DNA of 64,000 bases from Motilibacter deserti (GCF_011250635.1 NZ_JAANNP010000002.1:464129-528128); one strand, 5' to 3'. Shown: positions 20,039 through 29,438, numbered from the stretch's first letter. Program-made: numbers and translations. The notes: generated by a model from the sequence alone, not told the origin.

Positions 20039-23000
20039 GTGGCAAAGGTCCGGGTCTACGAACTCGCCAAGGAGTTCGGCGTAGAGAGCAAGGTCGTACT
20101 GTCCAAGCTCCAGGAGATGGGCGAGTTCGTCCGCTCCGCGTCCTCGACCATCGAGGCGCCCGTCGTGCGCAAGCTCAAGGACGCCTTCCCCGGCGGGAGC
20201 CAGGGGAGCGCCGATGGCGCCCCCAGCCGTCCCGCCCCGACGCCGGGCTCCGGCCCGCGCCCCACCCCCGGCAACTTCGGCGGTCCCCGTCCGGGCCCCC
20301 GGCCCGGCCCGGCGGCCCCCGCCGCGCCGGCTCCGGCGGCACCGGCCGCACCGGCCGCACCGTCGGCTCCCGCGGCCGCCGCTCCGGCCCCGGCAGCACC
20401 GGCGCCCGCGCCGGCGGCGCCCGCCGCGCCGGCTGCCCCCGCGGCGCCGACGACCCCCGCTTTCGCTCCCGCCGCGTCCGCGGCACCGAGCGCTCCGGCG
20501 GCTCCCGCCGGCCCGCGCCCCGGTGCTCCCGGCCCGCGCCCGGGCGCTCCGGCGGCTCCCGGCTCGGCGGCTCGTCCCGGCCCCGGTGGCCCTGGTGGCG
20601 CTGCCCCGCGCCCCGGCACGCCCGGTGCCCCCGCGGCCCCGGCCGCTCCAGGCTCGGCGGCCCGTCCCGGCCCGGGTGGCACGAGTGGCACGAGTGGCAC
20701 GGGCGGTGCCGCTCCGCGTCCGGGTGCCTCCGGTGCCCGTCCCGGTGCTCCGGGCGCTCGTCCGGGCGGCCCGCGTCCGGGCAACAACCCGTTCAGCTCC
20801 GGTGGCAGCACCGGCATGCAGCGTCCCGGCGCCCCGCGCCCGGGCAACAACCCCTACTCGGCCGGCGGCAGCACCGGCATGCCGCGTCCGGGCGGTGCCG
20901 GCGCTCCCGGCATGCCGCGTCCGGGGGGCACGGCCGGGCCGCGCCCGACCCCGGGCCCGCGCCCGGGCGGTAGCGCAGGCCCCGGCGGCCCGCGCCCGAA
21001 CCCCGGCATGATGCCGCCCCGTCCGCAGCGTCCGGCCGGCCCCGGCGGCGCCGGACGTCCCGGTGCTCCGGGCCGCGGCGGTGCTCCCGGCCGTCCCGGT
21101 GCCCCCGGCGGCGCAGGCCGTCCCGGCGGTGGCGGCGGCTACGCCGGCCGTCCCGGCGGCGGTGGCCCCGGTGCCGGTGGCGGTGGCGGCTTCGCCGGCC
21201 GTCCCGGTGGTGGCGGCGGTGGCCCGCGCGGCCGCGGCGGCACGGCGGGCGCGTTCGGCCGTCCCGGCGGGCGTCCGGCCCGTGGGCGCAAGTCGAAGAA
21301 GCAGCGCCGTCAAGAGTTCGACAACATGCAGGCGCCGAGCATCGGCGGCGTGCAGGTCCCGCGCGGCGACGGCTCGACCCCGGTCCGCCTGCGCCGCGGT
21401 GCCTCGTTGACGGACTTCGCCGAGAAGATCAACGCCAACCCGGCCTCGCTGGTGACCGTGCTGTTCCGCCTCGGCGAGATGGCCACGGCGACCCAGTCGC
21501 TCGATGAGGACACGTTCCGCCTGCTCGGCTCCGAGCTCGGCTTCGACGTCCAGATCGTCAGCCCCGAGGACGAGGACCGCGAGCTGCTCGAGTCCTTCGA
21601 CATCGGCGGCGAGTTCGACGACGACGAGGAAGACCTCGCCCCGCGGCCGCCGGTCGTCACGGTCATGGGCCACGTCGACCACGGCAAGACCCGCCTGCTC
21701 GACGCGATCCGCAAGACCAACGTCCAGGCCCGTGAGGCCGGTGGCATCACCCAGCACGTCGGTGCCTACCAGGTCGTCCACGAGCACGAGGGCGTCGAGC
21801 GTCCGATCACGTTCATCGACACCCCGGGCCACGAGACCTTCACGGCCATGCGTGCCCGTGGTGCCAAGACGACGGACATCGTCATCCTCGTGGTGGCGGC
21901 CGACGACGGCGTGATGCCGCAGACGATCGAGGCGCTCAACCACGCCCAGGCAGCCGACGTCCCGATCGTGGTCGCGGTCAACAAGATCGACAAGGAGGGC
22001 GCGGACCCGACGAAGGCCCGCGGCCAGCTCACCGAGTACGGCCTGGTCGCCGAGGAGTACGGCGGCGACACGATGTTCGTCGACGTCTCGGCGCTGTCCG
22101 GCCTCGGCATCGACGACCTGCTCGAGGCGGTGCTGCTGACCGCGGACGCCTCGCTCGAGCTGGTGGCGAACCCGACCGCCGACGCCCGCGGCACCGCGAT
22201 CGAGGCCCGCCTCGACCGTGGTCGCGGCCCCGTGGCGACCGTGCTCGTCCAGCGCGGGACGCTGCGGGTCGGCGACGCGATCGTGTGCGGCGACGCCTAC
22301 GGCCGCGTCCGGGCCCTGCTCGACGAGAACGGCGACCCGATCGACGAGGCGGGCCCGTCCCGCCCGGCGCAGGTCCTCGGCCTCACGTCGGTGCCGGGCG
22401 CCGGTGACACCTTCCTGGTGGCACCGGAGGACCGCATCGCCCGGCAGATCGCCGAGCGGCGCGCGGCGGCTGAGCGCAACGCCCAGCTCGCCCGCTCCCG
22501 CAAGCGCGTCAGCCTCGAGGACTTCCTCGAGCGCAGCAAGGTCGAGACGCTCAACCTGATCCTCAAGGGCGACGTCTCCGGCTCGGTCGAGGCGCTGGAG
22601 GACGCCCTCTTGCAGCTCGACGTCGGCGACGAGGTCGACCTGCGGATCATCGACCGCGGCGTGGGCGCGATCACCGAGAACAACGTCATGCTCGCCGTGG
22701 CGTCGGACGCGGTCATCATCGGCTTCAACGTCCGGCCGGAGGGCAAGGCCCGCGAGCTCTCCGAGCGCGAGGGTGTCGACGTCCGCTACTACTCGGTCAT
22801 CTACCAGGCGATCGAGGAGGTCGAGGCGGCGCTCAAGGGCCTGCTGAAGCCGGAGTACGAGGAGGCCCAGCTCGGCACGGCGGAGATCCGCGAGGTCTAC
22901 CGCTCGAGCAAGTTCGGCAACATCGCCGGCTGCCTCGTCCGCTCCGGGGAGATCCGCCGCAACTCCAAGGCCCGCCTCATCCGGGACGGCGTCGTGGTGG

Positions 23001-23158
23001 CGGACAACCTGCAGATCCACTCGCTGCGCCGTTTCAAGGACGACGCGACGGAGGTCCGCGAGGGCTTCGAGTGCGGTATCGGCCTCGGGTCGTTCAACGA
23101 CATCAAGGTCGACGACGTCATCGAGACCTTCGAGATGCGCGAGAAGCCGCGCGTCTGA
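20039..23158 (+). CDS. infB: Translation initiation factor IF-2
   Basis: GTPase that places initiator tRNA on the ribosome. The 1039 residues have an IF2-N helical region (residues 1-50), a very long Pro/Gly/Ala/Arg-rich linker (about 60-420), then the GTPase with GHVDHGKT at 544-551, DTPGHE from 594 and NKID from 648, followed by domains II, III and IV (ending near FEMREKPRV). The linker is much longer than in E. coli but typical of actinobacteria. The start is GTG 20039 after AGAGGAGAG. Several antisense and alternative-frame ORFs here are compositional artefacts of the linker. Confidence 0.98.
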   Translation: MAKVRVYELAKEFGVESKVVLSKLQEMGEFVRSASSTIEAPVVRKLKDAFPGGSQGSADGAPSRPAPTPGSGPRPTPGNFGGPRPGPRPGPAAPAAPAPAAPAAPAAPSAPAAAAPAPAAPAPAPAAPAAPAAPAAPTTPAFAPAASAAPSAPAAPAGPRPGAPGPRPGAPAAPGSAARPGPGGPGGAAPRPGTPGAPAAPAAPGSAARPGPGGTSGTSGTGGAAPRPGASGARPGAPGARPGGPRPGNNPFSSGGSTGMQRPGAPRPGNNPYSAGGSTGMPRPGGAGAPGMPRPGGTAGPRPTPGPRPGGSAGPGGPRPNPGMMPPRPQRPAGPGGAGRPGAPGRGGAPGRPGAPGGAGRPGGGGGYAGRPGGGGPGAGGGGGFAGRPGGGGGGPRGRGGTAGAFGRPGGRPARGRKSKKQRRQEFDNMQAPSIGGVQVPRGDGSTPVRLRRGASLTDFAEKINANPASLVTVLFRLGEMATATQSLDEDTFRLLGSELGFDVQIVSPEDEDRELLESFDIGGEFDDDEEDLAPRPPVVTVMGHVDHGKTRLLDAIRKTNVQAREAGGITQHVGAYQVVHEHEGVERPITFIDTPGHETFTAMRARGAKTTDIVILVVAADDGVMPQTIEALNHAQAADVPIVVAVNKIDKEGADPTKARGQLTEYGLVAEEYGGDTMFVDVSALSGLGIDDLLEAVLLTADASLELVANPTADARGTAIEARLDRGRGPVATVLVQRGTLRVGDAIVCGDAYGRVRALLDENGDPIDEAGPSRPAQVLGLTSVPGAGDTFLVAPEDRIARQIAERRAAAERNAQLARSRKRVSLEDFLERSKVETLNLILKGDVSGSVEALEDALLQLDVGDEVDLRIIDRGVGAITENNVMLAVASDAVIIGFNVRPEGKARELSEREGVDVRYYSVIYQAIEEVEAALKGLLKPEYEEAQLGTAEIREVYRSSKFGNIAGCLVRSGEIRRNSKARLIRDGVVVADNLQIHSLRRFKDDATEVREGFECGIGLGSFNDIKVDDVIETFEMREKPRV
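20215..21290 (+). repeat. Low-complexity Pro/Ala/Gly/Arg coding region in infB
   Basis: Codes for diverged short repeats such as [16 protein letters not shown], two copies of RPGNNP(F/Y)S(S/A)GGSTGM, and Gly-rich RPGGGG/RGRGG stretches. The region is almost only C and G at the second codon position. Confidence 0.8.
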
Positions 23159-23204
23159 GGTACGACCGCGGTGCGGGGCGGCCCTCTGCGGGCCCTCCCG
23201 CGCT

Positions 23205-23229
23205 GGCGGTGCCCGCCAGGGGCACCGCC
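23205..23229 (+). terminator. First hairpin after infB
   Basis: GGCGGTGCCC (23205-23214) pairs with GGGCACCGCC (23220-23229) around a five-base loop, 46 bases after the infB stop and just before a second, stronger hairpin. Confidence 0.5.
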
Positions 23230-23234
23230 ATCGT

Positions 23235-23275
23235 CAGTCCATCAGGGGGCGCCGCAGGCGCTCCCTGATGGACTG
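23235..23275 (+). terminator. Strong terminator hairpin between infB and ylxP
   Basis: CAGTCCATCAGGG (23235-23247) pairs perfectly with CCCTGATGGACTG (23263-23275); the inner bases extend this to about 19 pairs with a GCA loop. TTGCGTCCT follows. With the hairpin at 23205 this is one of the strongest RNA structures in the window and marks an operon boundary or processing site. Confidence 0.75.
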
Positions 23276-23304
23276 TTGCGTCCTAGGAGGGGCAGGGGAG
23301 GGCA

Positions 23305-23628
23305 GTGTTCGTCGGGACCCTTCGCCTGGACCTCCTGCTCGGGGACGTCCACTCGCTCAAGGCCAAGCGCTCGGTGGTTCGCCCGATCGTCGCCGAGCTG
23401 GCCCGCTTCGGTGTCTCGGCCGCGGAGGCGGGCGCCCAGGACCTGCACCGGCGGGCCGTGATCGGCGTCGCCATCGTGGCGGCCGACGCCCGGCACTGCC
23501 GGGAGGTGCTCGACTCGTGTGAGCGCGCGGTGATGGGGCACCCCGAGGTCGACCTGCTCTCCGCGCAGCGGCGGATCCTGCGCCCGGAGGACGACCTCGA
23601 CCCGTTCGACGTCGTCCACGACGACTGA
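23305..23628 (+). CDS. YlxP (DUF503) family protein
   Basis: A 107-residue protein with the DUF503 pattern: LRLDLLLGDVHSLKAKRSVV, then GVSAAEAGAQDLHRRAVIGV and a C-terminal helix. It is normally encoded between infB and rbfA, as here, and is thought to assist ribosome biogenesis or bind RNA, but its biochemical role is not settled. GTG 23305 follows TAGGAGGGGCAGGGGAGG. The strong hairpin upstream suggests expression partly uncoupled from infB. Confidence 0.88.
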   Translation: MFVGTLRLDLLLGDVHSLKAKRSVVRPIVAELARFGVSAAEAGAQDLHRRAVIGVAIVAADARHCREVLDSCERAVMGHPEVDLLSAQRRILRPEDDLDPFDVVHDD

Positions 23629-23642
23629 CTTGTGAAGACCGT

Positions 23643-23666
23643 GACTCCCCGCACCTGTCGGGAGTC
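23643..23666 (+). promoter_or_regulatory. Small stem-loop upstream of rbfA
   Basis: GACTCCC pairs with GGGAGTC around a ten-base loop, eight bases before the AGGAAGGAG site of rbfA. Function unknown. Confidence 0.3.
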
Positions 23667-23686
23667 CTCAGGAAGGAGCTCCGGCC

Positions 23687-24121
23687 ATGGTTGACGCCGC
23701 CCGCGCGCGCAAGCTTGGTGACCGCATCCGGGTCATCGTCGCGGAGATGCTCGAGACCCGGGTCAAGGACCCGCGGCTGGGATTCGTGACGGTGACCGAC
23801 GTGCGGATGACCGGTGACCTCCAGCAGGCGGAGATCTTCTACACGGTCTACGGGACGGACGAGGAGCGGGCGGCGACCGCGGCCGCGCTGGAGAGCGCCA
23901 AGGGCGTCCTGCGCAGCGAGGTCGGCCGCCAGACCGGCGTCCGCCACACCCCCACGCTCACGTTCACCGCCGACGCGATCCCGGAGAACGCCAAGCACAT
24001 CGAGGACCTGCTGGCCCGCGCCGCGGCCGCCGATGCCGAGGTCTCTCGCGTCGCCGCCGGTGCGACCTACGCGGCGGGGCCGGACGCGTACCGGACGAAG
24101 GACGACGAGGACGCGGAGTAG
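23687..24121 (+). CDS. rbfA: Ribosome-binding factor A
   Basis: Cold-adaptation and 30S maturation factor that binds near the 5' end of 16S rRNA. The 144 residues show the KH-like RbfA domain: [38 protein letters not shown] and [15 protein letters not shown]. The C-terminal 30 residues are an acidic, unconserved extension. ATG 23687 has an AGGAAGGAG site. nrnA begins six bases after the stop. Confidence 0.95.
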   Translation: MVDAARARKLGDRIRVIVAEMLETRVKDPRLGFVTVTDVRMTGDLQQAEIFYTVYGTDEERAATAAALESAKGVLRSEVGRQTGVRHTPTLTFTADAIPENAKHIEDLLARAAAADAEVSRVAAGATYAAGPDAYRTKDDEDAE

Positions 24122-24127
24122 GCACCG

Positions 24128-25168
24128 GTGACCGCTCTCGACGTCCCGGCCGCGCCGCGCGCCGCAAAGGAGGTGTTCGACCTCGTCGGCCGTGCGCTCG
24201 CGACGACGGACGACGTGGTGCTGCTCGCGCACACCACTCCCGACGGCGACGCCCTGGGCTCCTCGCTCGCGGTCGCGCACGCGCTGCGCCGGCTCGGCCA
24301 CCGACCGCGCGTCTCCTGGGGCGACGAGCCGTTCCGGGTGCCGCGGCCGCTCCGGTCGCTGCCGGGCGCGGCGCCGGCAGACGGGCTCGTCGTCGCGCCG
24401 GCTGAGCTGGCCGTCACCGAGCGGACGCTGGTGCTGGTCTTCGACTGCGCGAGCGGGGACCGGCTCGGCGTCCTGCGCCCGGTGCTCGAGCGCGCCGCGC
24501 TCACCGTCGCGTTCGACCACCACGCCTCGCACGTCCCCTTCACGTCCGAGCGCGTCGTGGACGCCGCCGCGCCTGCCACGGCGGCGATCGCGTACGACCT
24601 GGTCCGGAACCTCGGCGTCGACCTGACACCGGAGATCGCGACCTGCCTCTACGCCGGGCTCGTCACGGACACCGGGTCGTTCCGGTTCTCCAACACCACG
24701 CCCGACACGCTCCGGCTCGCGGCGCGCCTGCTCGACACGGGCGTACGCCACGCGGAGCTGGCCCGCACCCTCATGGAGGACGTCCCCGGGGCACTCCTGC
24801 CCGTGCTCGGAGCCGCCCTGCAGAGCGTGGCCCTCGACCCGGCCGCGCTCGGCGGCGCCGGGCTCGTCACCGCCGTGGTGCCCGCGGACGCTCGCCGGCC
24901 GTCGGGCCTGTCGGTGGACGAGGTGCACCCGGTGCTCGACGTGGTGCGCCGGGCCGAGGAGGCCGACGTCGCCTGCGTCGTCTACGAGGGCGAGCCCGGC
25001 CGCTGGCGCGTCTCGCTCCGGTCCAAGGGGGCGGTCGACGTGGCCCGGGCCGCGGTCTCGCTCGGTGGCGGCGGGCACCGCGCCGCGGCCGGGCTGTCGG
25101 CGGCGGGCGAGGCGCACGAGGTGCTCGCCCAGGTGCGGCGGGCGCTCGAGGCGTCGGCCGCGAGCTGA
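24128..25168 (+). CDS. nrnA: DHH family oligoribonuclease/pAp phosphatase (NrnA type)
   Basis: Phosphoesterase that degrades nanoRNA or 3',5'-pAp using manganese. The 346 residues have the DHH domain with AHTTPDGDALGSSLA near residue 35, VFDCASGDRLG, FDHHASHVPF and VTDTGSFRFSNT, then the DHHA1 domain with SLGGGGHRAAAG. GTG 24128 starts six bases after rbfA. rbfA followed by a DHH phosphoesterase is a conserved actinobacterial pair. Confidence 0.93.
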   Translation: MTALDVPAAPRAAKEVFDLVGRALATTDDVVLLAHTTPDGDALGSSLAVAHALRRLGHRPRVSWGDEPFRVPRPLRSLPGAAPADGLVVAPAELAVTERTLVLVFDCASGDRLGVLRPVLERAALTVAFDHHASHVPFTSERVVDAAAPATAAIAYDLVRNLGVDLTPEIATCLYAGLVTDTGSFRFSNTTPDTLRLAARLLDTGVRHAELARTLMEDVPGALLPVLGAALQSVALDPAALGGAGLVTAVVPADARRPSGLSVDEVHPVLDVVRRAEEADVACVVYEGEPGRWRVSLRSKGAVDVARAAVSLGGGGHRAAAGLSAAGEAHEVLAQVRRALEASAAS

Positions 25169-25252
25169 CCGCGACGGCAGGGGCCCAGCGGGAGCACCGG
25201 AGCCTCGCCCCGTGCTGCGCGGGCCTGCGCTGCGTCCCTCAGGCGCCGTGCG

Positions 25253-25414
25253 TCACGAGCCGCTGTCGACGAGGATGAGCACCGCCCCGAGGCAGCCGCA
25301 CGCCGCGCTCGCCACCACCGCGACGCGGATCCAGCCGGCCACCTCGAGCGTGCGGACGAGGACCACGGCCGCGACCAGCCAGAGCAGCGTGAACGCGAGC
25401 CATACCCAAGCCAT
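25253..25414 (-). CDS. Small two-helix membrane protein
   Basis: A 53-codon frame with start ATG 25414, preceded on this strand by GAGAGG. The product is almost entirely hydrophobic: WVWLAFTLLWLVAAVVLV, a short RTLEVAGW turn, and VAVVASAACGCLGAVLILV, ending DSGS. Two membrane helices with a hairpin topology fit. It is leftward, between the rightward nrnA and ndh genes. Not recognised; coding is supported by the ribosome-binding site and coherent hydrophobicity only. Confidence 0.5.
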   Translation of the reverse strand: MAWVWLAFTLLWLVAAVVLVRTLEVAGWIRVAVVASAACGCLGAVLILVDSGS

Positions 25415-25438
25415 GCGCCGATCCTCTCAAGGCAGGGC

Positions 25439-25582
25439 GTGGCCCCCGCATCGCCATACCTGAGGCCCGGTGCGGGCAGCGAGGGACGGCAGCAGGCCTT
25501 CCTGGCCCAGCTGACGGCCGGGGAGAACGCACGCTGGGCGGAGGCCATGCTGGCACCGGCGACACCGCCGAAACAGGAGTAG
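25439..25582 (+). CDS. Possible small hypothetical protein
   Basis: GTG 25439 opens 47 codons ending at TAG 25582, with AAGGCAGG just upstream. The C-terminal part AFLAQLTAGENARWAEAMLA looks like a natural amphipathic helix, while the first 15 residues are Pro/Gly-rich. It may be a small protein cotranscribed with ndh or the tail of a decayed gene. Not recognised. Confidence 0.3.
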   Translation: MAPASPYLRPGAGSEGRQQAFLAQLTAGENARWAEAMLAPATPPKQE

Positions 25583-25641
25583 GGCAGCCTGGTCGCGACC
25601 GGCGAGTTACAACCACCGAGCAATCGGGGAGTCGAACCGAC

Positions 25642-26940
25642 GTGACCTCTGCCTTCCCGTCCTCCGCCTCCGGGCGACCGCGCGTCGTCGTCATCGGTGC
25701 CGGGTTCGCCGGCATCAACGCGATCCACGAGCTGCGCGGGGCCCCGGTCGACATCACGATCATCGACCGGAACAACTTCCACACGTTCCAGCCGCTGCTC
25801 TACCAGGTGGCGACGTCCTACCTGCCGCCCGAGCAGGTCGGGGCCACGCTCCGGACGGTCTTCCGGCGGCAGAAGAACGTCAAGGTGCGCGTCGGCGAGG
25901 CGATCGCCGTGGACTGGGACGGGCAGACCGTCGAGCTCAAGGACGGCTCGACGGTGCCCTACGACTACCTCGTCATCTCGGCGGGCGCCACGACCAACTT
26001 CTTCGGCATCCCGGGGATGGCCGAGCACTCCTACCCGCTCTACACGATGAGCGACGCGGTCCGGCTCCGCCTGCACCTGCTCGAGGAGATCGAGCTGGCC
26101 GCGCGGGACAACAGCTCGGACCGCTCCCACGAGACCGTCGTGGTGGTCGGCGGCGGGCCCACCGGGGTCGAGACCGCAGGGTCGCTGGCGGAGATGAGCT
26201 GCCACCACATCGGCGGCGAGGTCGACCTGCGGGTCGTGCTCGTGGAGATGATGCCGCGGCTGCTCAACACGTTCAGCGAGCAGTCCGGCGAGCAGACGCT
26301 GAAGGACCTGCGCAAGCGCGGCGTCGAGATCCTGCTCAACACCTCGGTCAAGTCCGCGGACGAGAAGGGCGTCGAGCTCAGCGACGGACAGCGCATCGAC
26401 ACCCACACCGTGGTGTGGGGCGCCGGCGTGCAGGCCAGCCCGCTCGGCCGCGCGCTGGGGCTCGAGCTCGGGCGTGGCGGCTCGGTCGTCGTCGAGCCGG
26501 ACCTGCGCCTGCCCGGGCGCGACAACGTCTTCGCGATCGGTGACATCGCCTCCCCGAAGCGGCCCGAGGGCGCCCGGCCGTTCCCGCTGGTCGCCCCCAA
26601 CGCGATCCAGCAGGGCAAGCACACCGGCAAGCAGATCGCCCGCCTAATCCAGGGCCAGCCCGCCGAGCCGTTCGAGTACTTCGACAAGGGCATCCTGGCC
26701 GTGATCGCCAAGGGCGACGCCGTCGCGGAGCTGCCGATCCCCGGGCGCGCGGGCAAGAGCTTCAAGACGAAGGGCTTCCCCGCCTGGGCGCTGTGGGCGG
26801 GCGTGCACATCGTCTACCTGGTCGGCTTCCGCAACCGGCTCAAGACCCTCACCGACTGGGTCTACAACTTCGGGCTCAGCAGCGGCGGCGGCGGCATCCT
26901 CGTCCGCGCCAGCCGCGGCGGGAAGGTCGACTCGCCCTGA
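25642..26940 (+). CDS. ndh: Type II NADH dehydrogenase (NDH-2)
   Basis: Single-subunit, non-proton-pumping NADH:quinone oxidoreductase at the inner face of the membrane. The 432 residues have the FAD motif VVVIGAGFAGINAI near residue 15 and the NADH motif VVVVGGGPTGVETAG near residue 170. The quinone-side region NAIQQGKHTGKQIARLI and a C-terminal membrane-anchoring stretch (WALWAGVHIVYLVGFRNRL) are also present. The start is GTG 25642. Its place between nrnA and truB departs from the common actinobacterial order, suggesting a local insertion. Confidence 0.94.
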   Translation: MTSAFPSSASGRPRVVVIGAGFAGINAIHELRGAPVDITIIDRNNFHTFQPLLYQVATSYLPPEQVGATLRTVFRRQKNVKVRVGEAIAVDWDGQTVELKDGSTVPYDYLVISAGATTNFFGIPGMAEHSYPLYTMSDAVRLRLHLLEEIELAARDNSSDRSHETVVVVGGGPTGVETAGSLAEMSCHHIGGEVDLRVVLVEMMPRLLNTFSEQSGEQTLKDLRKRGVEILLNTSVKSADEKGVELSDGQRIDTHTVVWGAGVQASPLGRALGLELGRGGSVVVEPDLRLPGRDNVFAIGDIASPKRPEGARPFPLVAPNAIQQGKHTGKQIARLIQGQPAEPFEYFDKGILAVIAKGDAVAELPIPGRAGKSFKTKGFPAWALWAGVHIVYLVGFRNRLKTLTDWVYNFGLSSGGGGILVRASRGGKVDSP

Positions 26941-26981
26941 CGGCAGCCCGGCCTGACGACGACGGTGGCGGGCCCCGCCCG

Positions 26982-26987
26982 GACAAT
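26982..26987 (+). promoter_or_regulatory. Candidate leaderless -10 of truB
   Basis: GACAAT lies exactly six bases before GTG 26994, with no ribosome-binding site between, so the mRNA could begin at the start codon. Confidence 0.4.
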
Positions 26988-26993
26988 GGACGG

Positions 26994-27884
26994 GTGAGCG
27001 AGAGCGCGCCCGAGGGCATCGTCGTCGTCGACAAGCCGGGGGGCTGGACGTCGCACGACGTCGTCGGCCGCATGCGCCGGCTGGCGCGCACACGCCGGGT
27101 CGGCCACGCCGGGACCCTCGACCCGATGGCCACTGGCGTCCTCGTCCTCGGCGTCGGGCGAGCCACCCGGCTGCTCGGCCACCTCGCGGGGGCCGACAAG
27201 GCGTACTCCGCCACCGTGCGGCTGGGGCAGGCCATGACGACGGACGACGCCGAGGGCGAGCCGCTCGGGGGCGCGCCGGCCGGCGACGTGGCCGACGAGG
27301 CGCTGCACGCGGCGGTTGCGGCGCTGACCGGCGACATCGAGCAGGTGCCCAGCTCGGTCAGCGCCATCAAGGTCAACGGCAAACGGGCGTACGCGATGGC
27401 CCGCGCGGGCGAGGACGTGCAGCTCGCGGCGCGGCCCGTCACGGTCTCGCAGTTCACCGTCGGGGAGCGCCGGCCCAGCGAGGACGGCACGCTGCTCGAC
27501 GTGGACGTCGAGGTGGTCTGCACCAGCGGGACGTACGTCCGCGCGCTCGCCCGTGACCTCGGCCGCGCGCTCGGGGTCGGCGGCCACCTGACGATGCTGC
27601 GGCGCACCCGGGTCGGCCCGTGGACGCTGCAGGACGCGCGCACGCTCGAGCAGCTCGAGGGGTCGGTCGACGTGCTCGCGATGGAGGCGGCCGCGGACCG
27701 CGCGTTCCCGCGCCGTGACGTCGATGCCGCCGACGCGGCGCGGCTCGCGCACGGGGGGCTGCTGCCCGCGCTCGGGCAGGCGCCAGGCCCGGTCGCGGTG
27801 TTCGGGCCGGACGGCACCTTCGTCGCGCTCGTGGAGGAGCGGGGCGGGCGCGCGAAGCCGCTCGCCGTGTTCGCCGCGGCGTGA
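26994..27884 (+). CDS. truB: tRNA pseudouridine(55) synthase
   Basis: Makes pseudouridine 55 in the T-loop of tRNAs. The catalytic Asp is in GHAGTLDPMATGVLVLGVGRA near residue 41. GIVVVDKPGGWTSHDVV starts the fold, and KAYSATVRLGQAMTTDDAEG and GTYVRALARDLGRALG are also family motifs. The 296 residues include a C-terminal PUA-like domain. GTG 26994 is chosen because family similarity begins about seven residues in and the upstream part of the frame overlaps ndh. Confidence 0.96.
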   Translation: MSESAPEGIVVVDKPGGWTSHDVVGRMRRLARTRRVGHAGTLDPMATGVLVLGVGRATRLLGHLAGADKAYSATVRLGQAMTTDDAEGEPLGGAPAGDVADEALHAAVAALTGDIEQVPSSVSAIKVNGKRAYAMARAGEDVQLAARPVTVSQFTVGERRPSEDGTLLDVDVEVVCTSGTYVRALARDLGRALGVGGHLTMLRRTRVGPWTLQDARTLEQLEGSVDVLAMEAAADRAFPRRDVDAADAARLAHGGLLPALGQAPGPVAVFGPDGTFVALVEERGGRAKPLAVFAAA

Positions 27885-27908
27885 GCCAGACGTGAGCCCG
27901 GCCCGCGC

Positions 27909-27927
27909 CCGGCCGGGGTACGGCCGG
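27909..27927 (+). terminator. Hairpin between truB and ribF
   Basis: CCGGCCG pairs with CGGCCGG around GGGTA, 25 bases after the truB stop. No T-tract. Together with the ribF -10 at 28025 it suggests separate transcription of ribF. Confidence 0.4.
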
Positions 27928-28024
27928 AAGCCCGGCTGAGCCCCGGCCTGTCCACGGCCGGCGCGGCGCCACCACCGGGACCGGCCTGCGTGCGCCGGGC
28001 CCGGGCCGCCTGCCGGCCGTCTGG

Positions 28025-28030
28025 CAGGCT
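28025..28030 (+). promoter_or_regulatory. Candidate leaderless -10 of ribF
   Basis: CAGGCT is followed by seven bases and GTG 28038. It differs from TANNNT in the first base. Confidence 0.3.
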
Positions 28031-28037
28031 GCACGGC

Positions 28038-28991
28038 GTGCAGGTCTGGCAAGGGCTCGGAGCGATCCCCTCCGACTGGGGCCCCTCGATCGTGTCCATC
28101 GGCGTGTTCGACGGAGTCCACCGCGGCCACCGCGCCGTCATCGGCCGGGCGGTCGCGCGCAGCCGCGCGACGCACGTGCCCGCGGTCGTGGTGACCTTCG
28201 ACCCGCACCCGCTGGAGGTGCTGCGCCCCGCGGCGGCCCCCAAGGCGCTCACCACGGTCGCCCACCGCGCCGCGCTCCTCGGCGACCTCGGCGTCGACGC
28301 CGTCTGCGTGCTGCACTTCGACGCCGAGCTGGCCTCGTGGTCGCCGGAGACGTTCGTGGACAAGGTGCTCGCGCAAGCCCTGCACGCGGCCGACGTCGTC
28401 GTCGGGGAGGACTTCCGCTTCGGCCACCGGGCCGCGGGCGACGTACGCCTGCTCGCCGAGCTCGGCGCGACCCGCGGGTTCGCCGTCCACCCCGTCGGGC
28501 TCGTCGAGGAGGCCGGGCACCGCTGGTCATCCACGTTCGTCCGCGACCGGGTCGCACTGGGGGAGGTGGAGGCGGCCGCCCGCGCCCTGGGCCGGCCGCA
28601 CCGCGTCGAGGGCGTCGTCGTGCACGGGGACGCCCGCGGCCGCGAGCTGGGCTACCCGACCGCGAACCTCGACGTCCCGGCACGCACGGTCGTCCCGGCC
28701 GACGGCGTCTACGCCGGCTGGCTCGTCCGCGGCACGCCGCACAACGTCTCGTCGGCAGGGGAGACCCGGCTCCCGGCCGCGATCTCGATCGGCACCAACC
28801 CGACGTTCGGCGGAGAGCGCCGGCGGGTGGAGGCCTACGTCCTCGACCGCACCGACCTCGACCTCTACGACGAGCACGTGGCGCTCGACTTCGTCGCCCG
28901 GGTCCGCGACACCGAGAAGTTCGCCGGGGTGGACGAGCTCGTCGCCCAGATGGACCGCGACGTGGAGCAGGTGCGCACGCTGCTGCGCTGA
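28038..28991 (+). CDS. ribF: Bifunctional riboflavin kinase/FAD synthetase
   Basis: Converts riboflavin to FMN and FMN to FAD. The N-terminal adenylyltransferase domain has GVFDGVHRGHRAVIG (the HxGH-type motif) near residue 24, TFDPHPLEVL and the conserved SSTFVRDRVALGEV. The C-terminal riboflavin kinase domain has GDARGRELGYPTANLD, AISIGTNPTFGG and VEAYVLD. The 317 residues are the normal length. GTG 28038 gives the usual short N-terminus before the strand SIVSIGVFDG. Confidence 0.96.
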   Translation: MQVWQGLGAIPSDWGPSIVSIGVFDGVHRGHRAVIGRAVARSRATHVPAVVVTFDPHPLEVLRPAAAPKALTTVAHRAALLGDLGVDAVCVLHFDAELASWSPETFVDKVLAQALHAADVVVGEDFRFGHRAAGDVRLLAELGATRGFAVHPVGLVEEAGHRWSSTFVRDRVALGEVEAAARALGRPHRVEGVVVHGDARGRELGYPTANLDVPARTVVPADGVYAGWLVRGTPHNVSSAGETRLPAAISIGTNPTFGGERRRVEAYVLDRTDLDLYDEHVALDFVARVRDTEKFAGVDELVAQMDRDVEQVRTLLR

Positions 28992-29074
28992 GCGGTGCGG
29001 CCTGCTCGGGTCGGGGCCCGTTGCCAGCCGCTTGCAGCGCGGTCCGCGTGGGAGGACGCACCGTCACCGGCTGG

Positions 29075-29080
29075 TAGCCT
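29075..29080 (+). promoter_or_regulatory. Candidate -10 box of rpsO
   Basis: TAGCCT, with TGG directly upstream, fits an actinobacterial -10. It would give an rpsO leader of about 80 nt containing the GGAAGGAG ribosome-binding site. A GTG five bases downstream opens a 45-codon frame that overlaps rpsO; it is probably not meaningful. Confidence 0.4.
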
Positions 29081-29168
29081 CGGGAGTGCCGTGTGAACCG
29101 GCCGCGGACAGAGAGCGCCTCGTGGGACAGCCCGGGGCACCGCGCAGCGACCCCCCGGAAGGAGCCCT

Positions 29169-29438
29169 GTGTCCCTCGACGCAGCGACCAAGAAGAAGAT
29201 CCTCGACGAGTACTCCGTGACGCCGGGTGACACCGGGTCGCCCGAGGCGCAGGTCGCGCTGCTCAGCCAGCGCATCCGCGACCTCACCGAGCACCTCAAG
29301 ACCCACAAGCACGACCACCACAGCCGTCGCGGGCTGCTGCTGCTCGTCGGCCGCCGCCGCCGGCTGCTGCAGTACCTCGCCAAGAAGGACATCAACCGCT
29401 ACCGCTCGCTCATCGAGCGGCTCGGCCTGCGCCGATAG
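29169..29438 (+). CDS. rpsO: 30S ribosomal protein S15
   Basis: Primary binding protein of the 16S rRNA central domain. The 89 residues contain the whole S15 fold: [40 protein letters not shown] and [20 protein letters not shown]. The start is GTG 29169 after GGAAGGAG. It stands before pnp, the arrangement conserved across bacteria, with a strong hairpin between them that limits or processes read-through. Confidence 0.98.
   Translation: MSLDAATKKKILDEYSVTPGDTGSPEAQVALLSQRIRDLTEHLKTHKHDHHSRRGLLLLVGRRRRLLQYLAKKDINRYRSLIERLGLRR

Noticed and set aside
19928-23020. 1030-codon antisense frame over infB
   Set aside because: Repeats such as GTAGTAG and RRGRRGRR mirror the Pro/Gly-rich infB linker; no independent motifs or start signals.
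25608-25632. tRNA-like 3' fragment on the minus strand (CGGTTCGACTCCCC)
   Set aside because: The T-loop-like GGTTCGACTCC is present, but the bases on either side do not form a five-pair T-stem and no D-arm, anticodon arm or acceptor pairing is visible.
29086-29220. Upstream ORF overlapping rpsO
   Set aside because: A GTG five bases after the -10 opens a 45-codon frame, but rpsO has its own strong ribosome-binding site and the frame shows no protein-like pattern.
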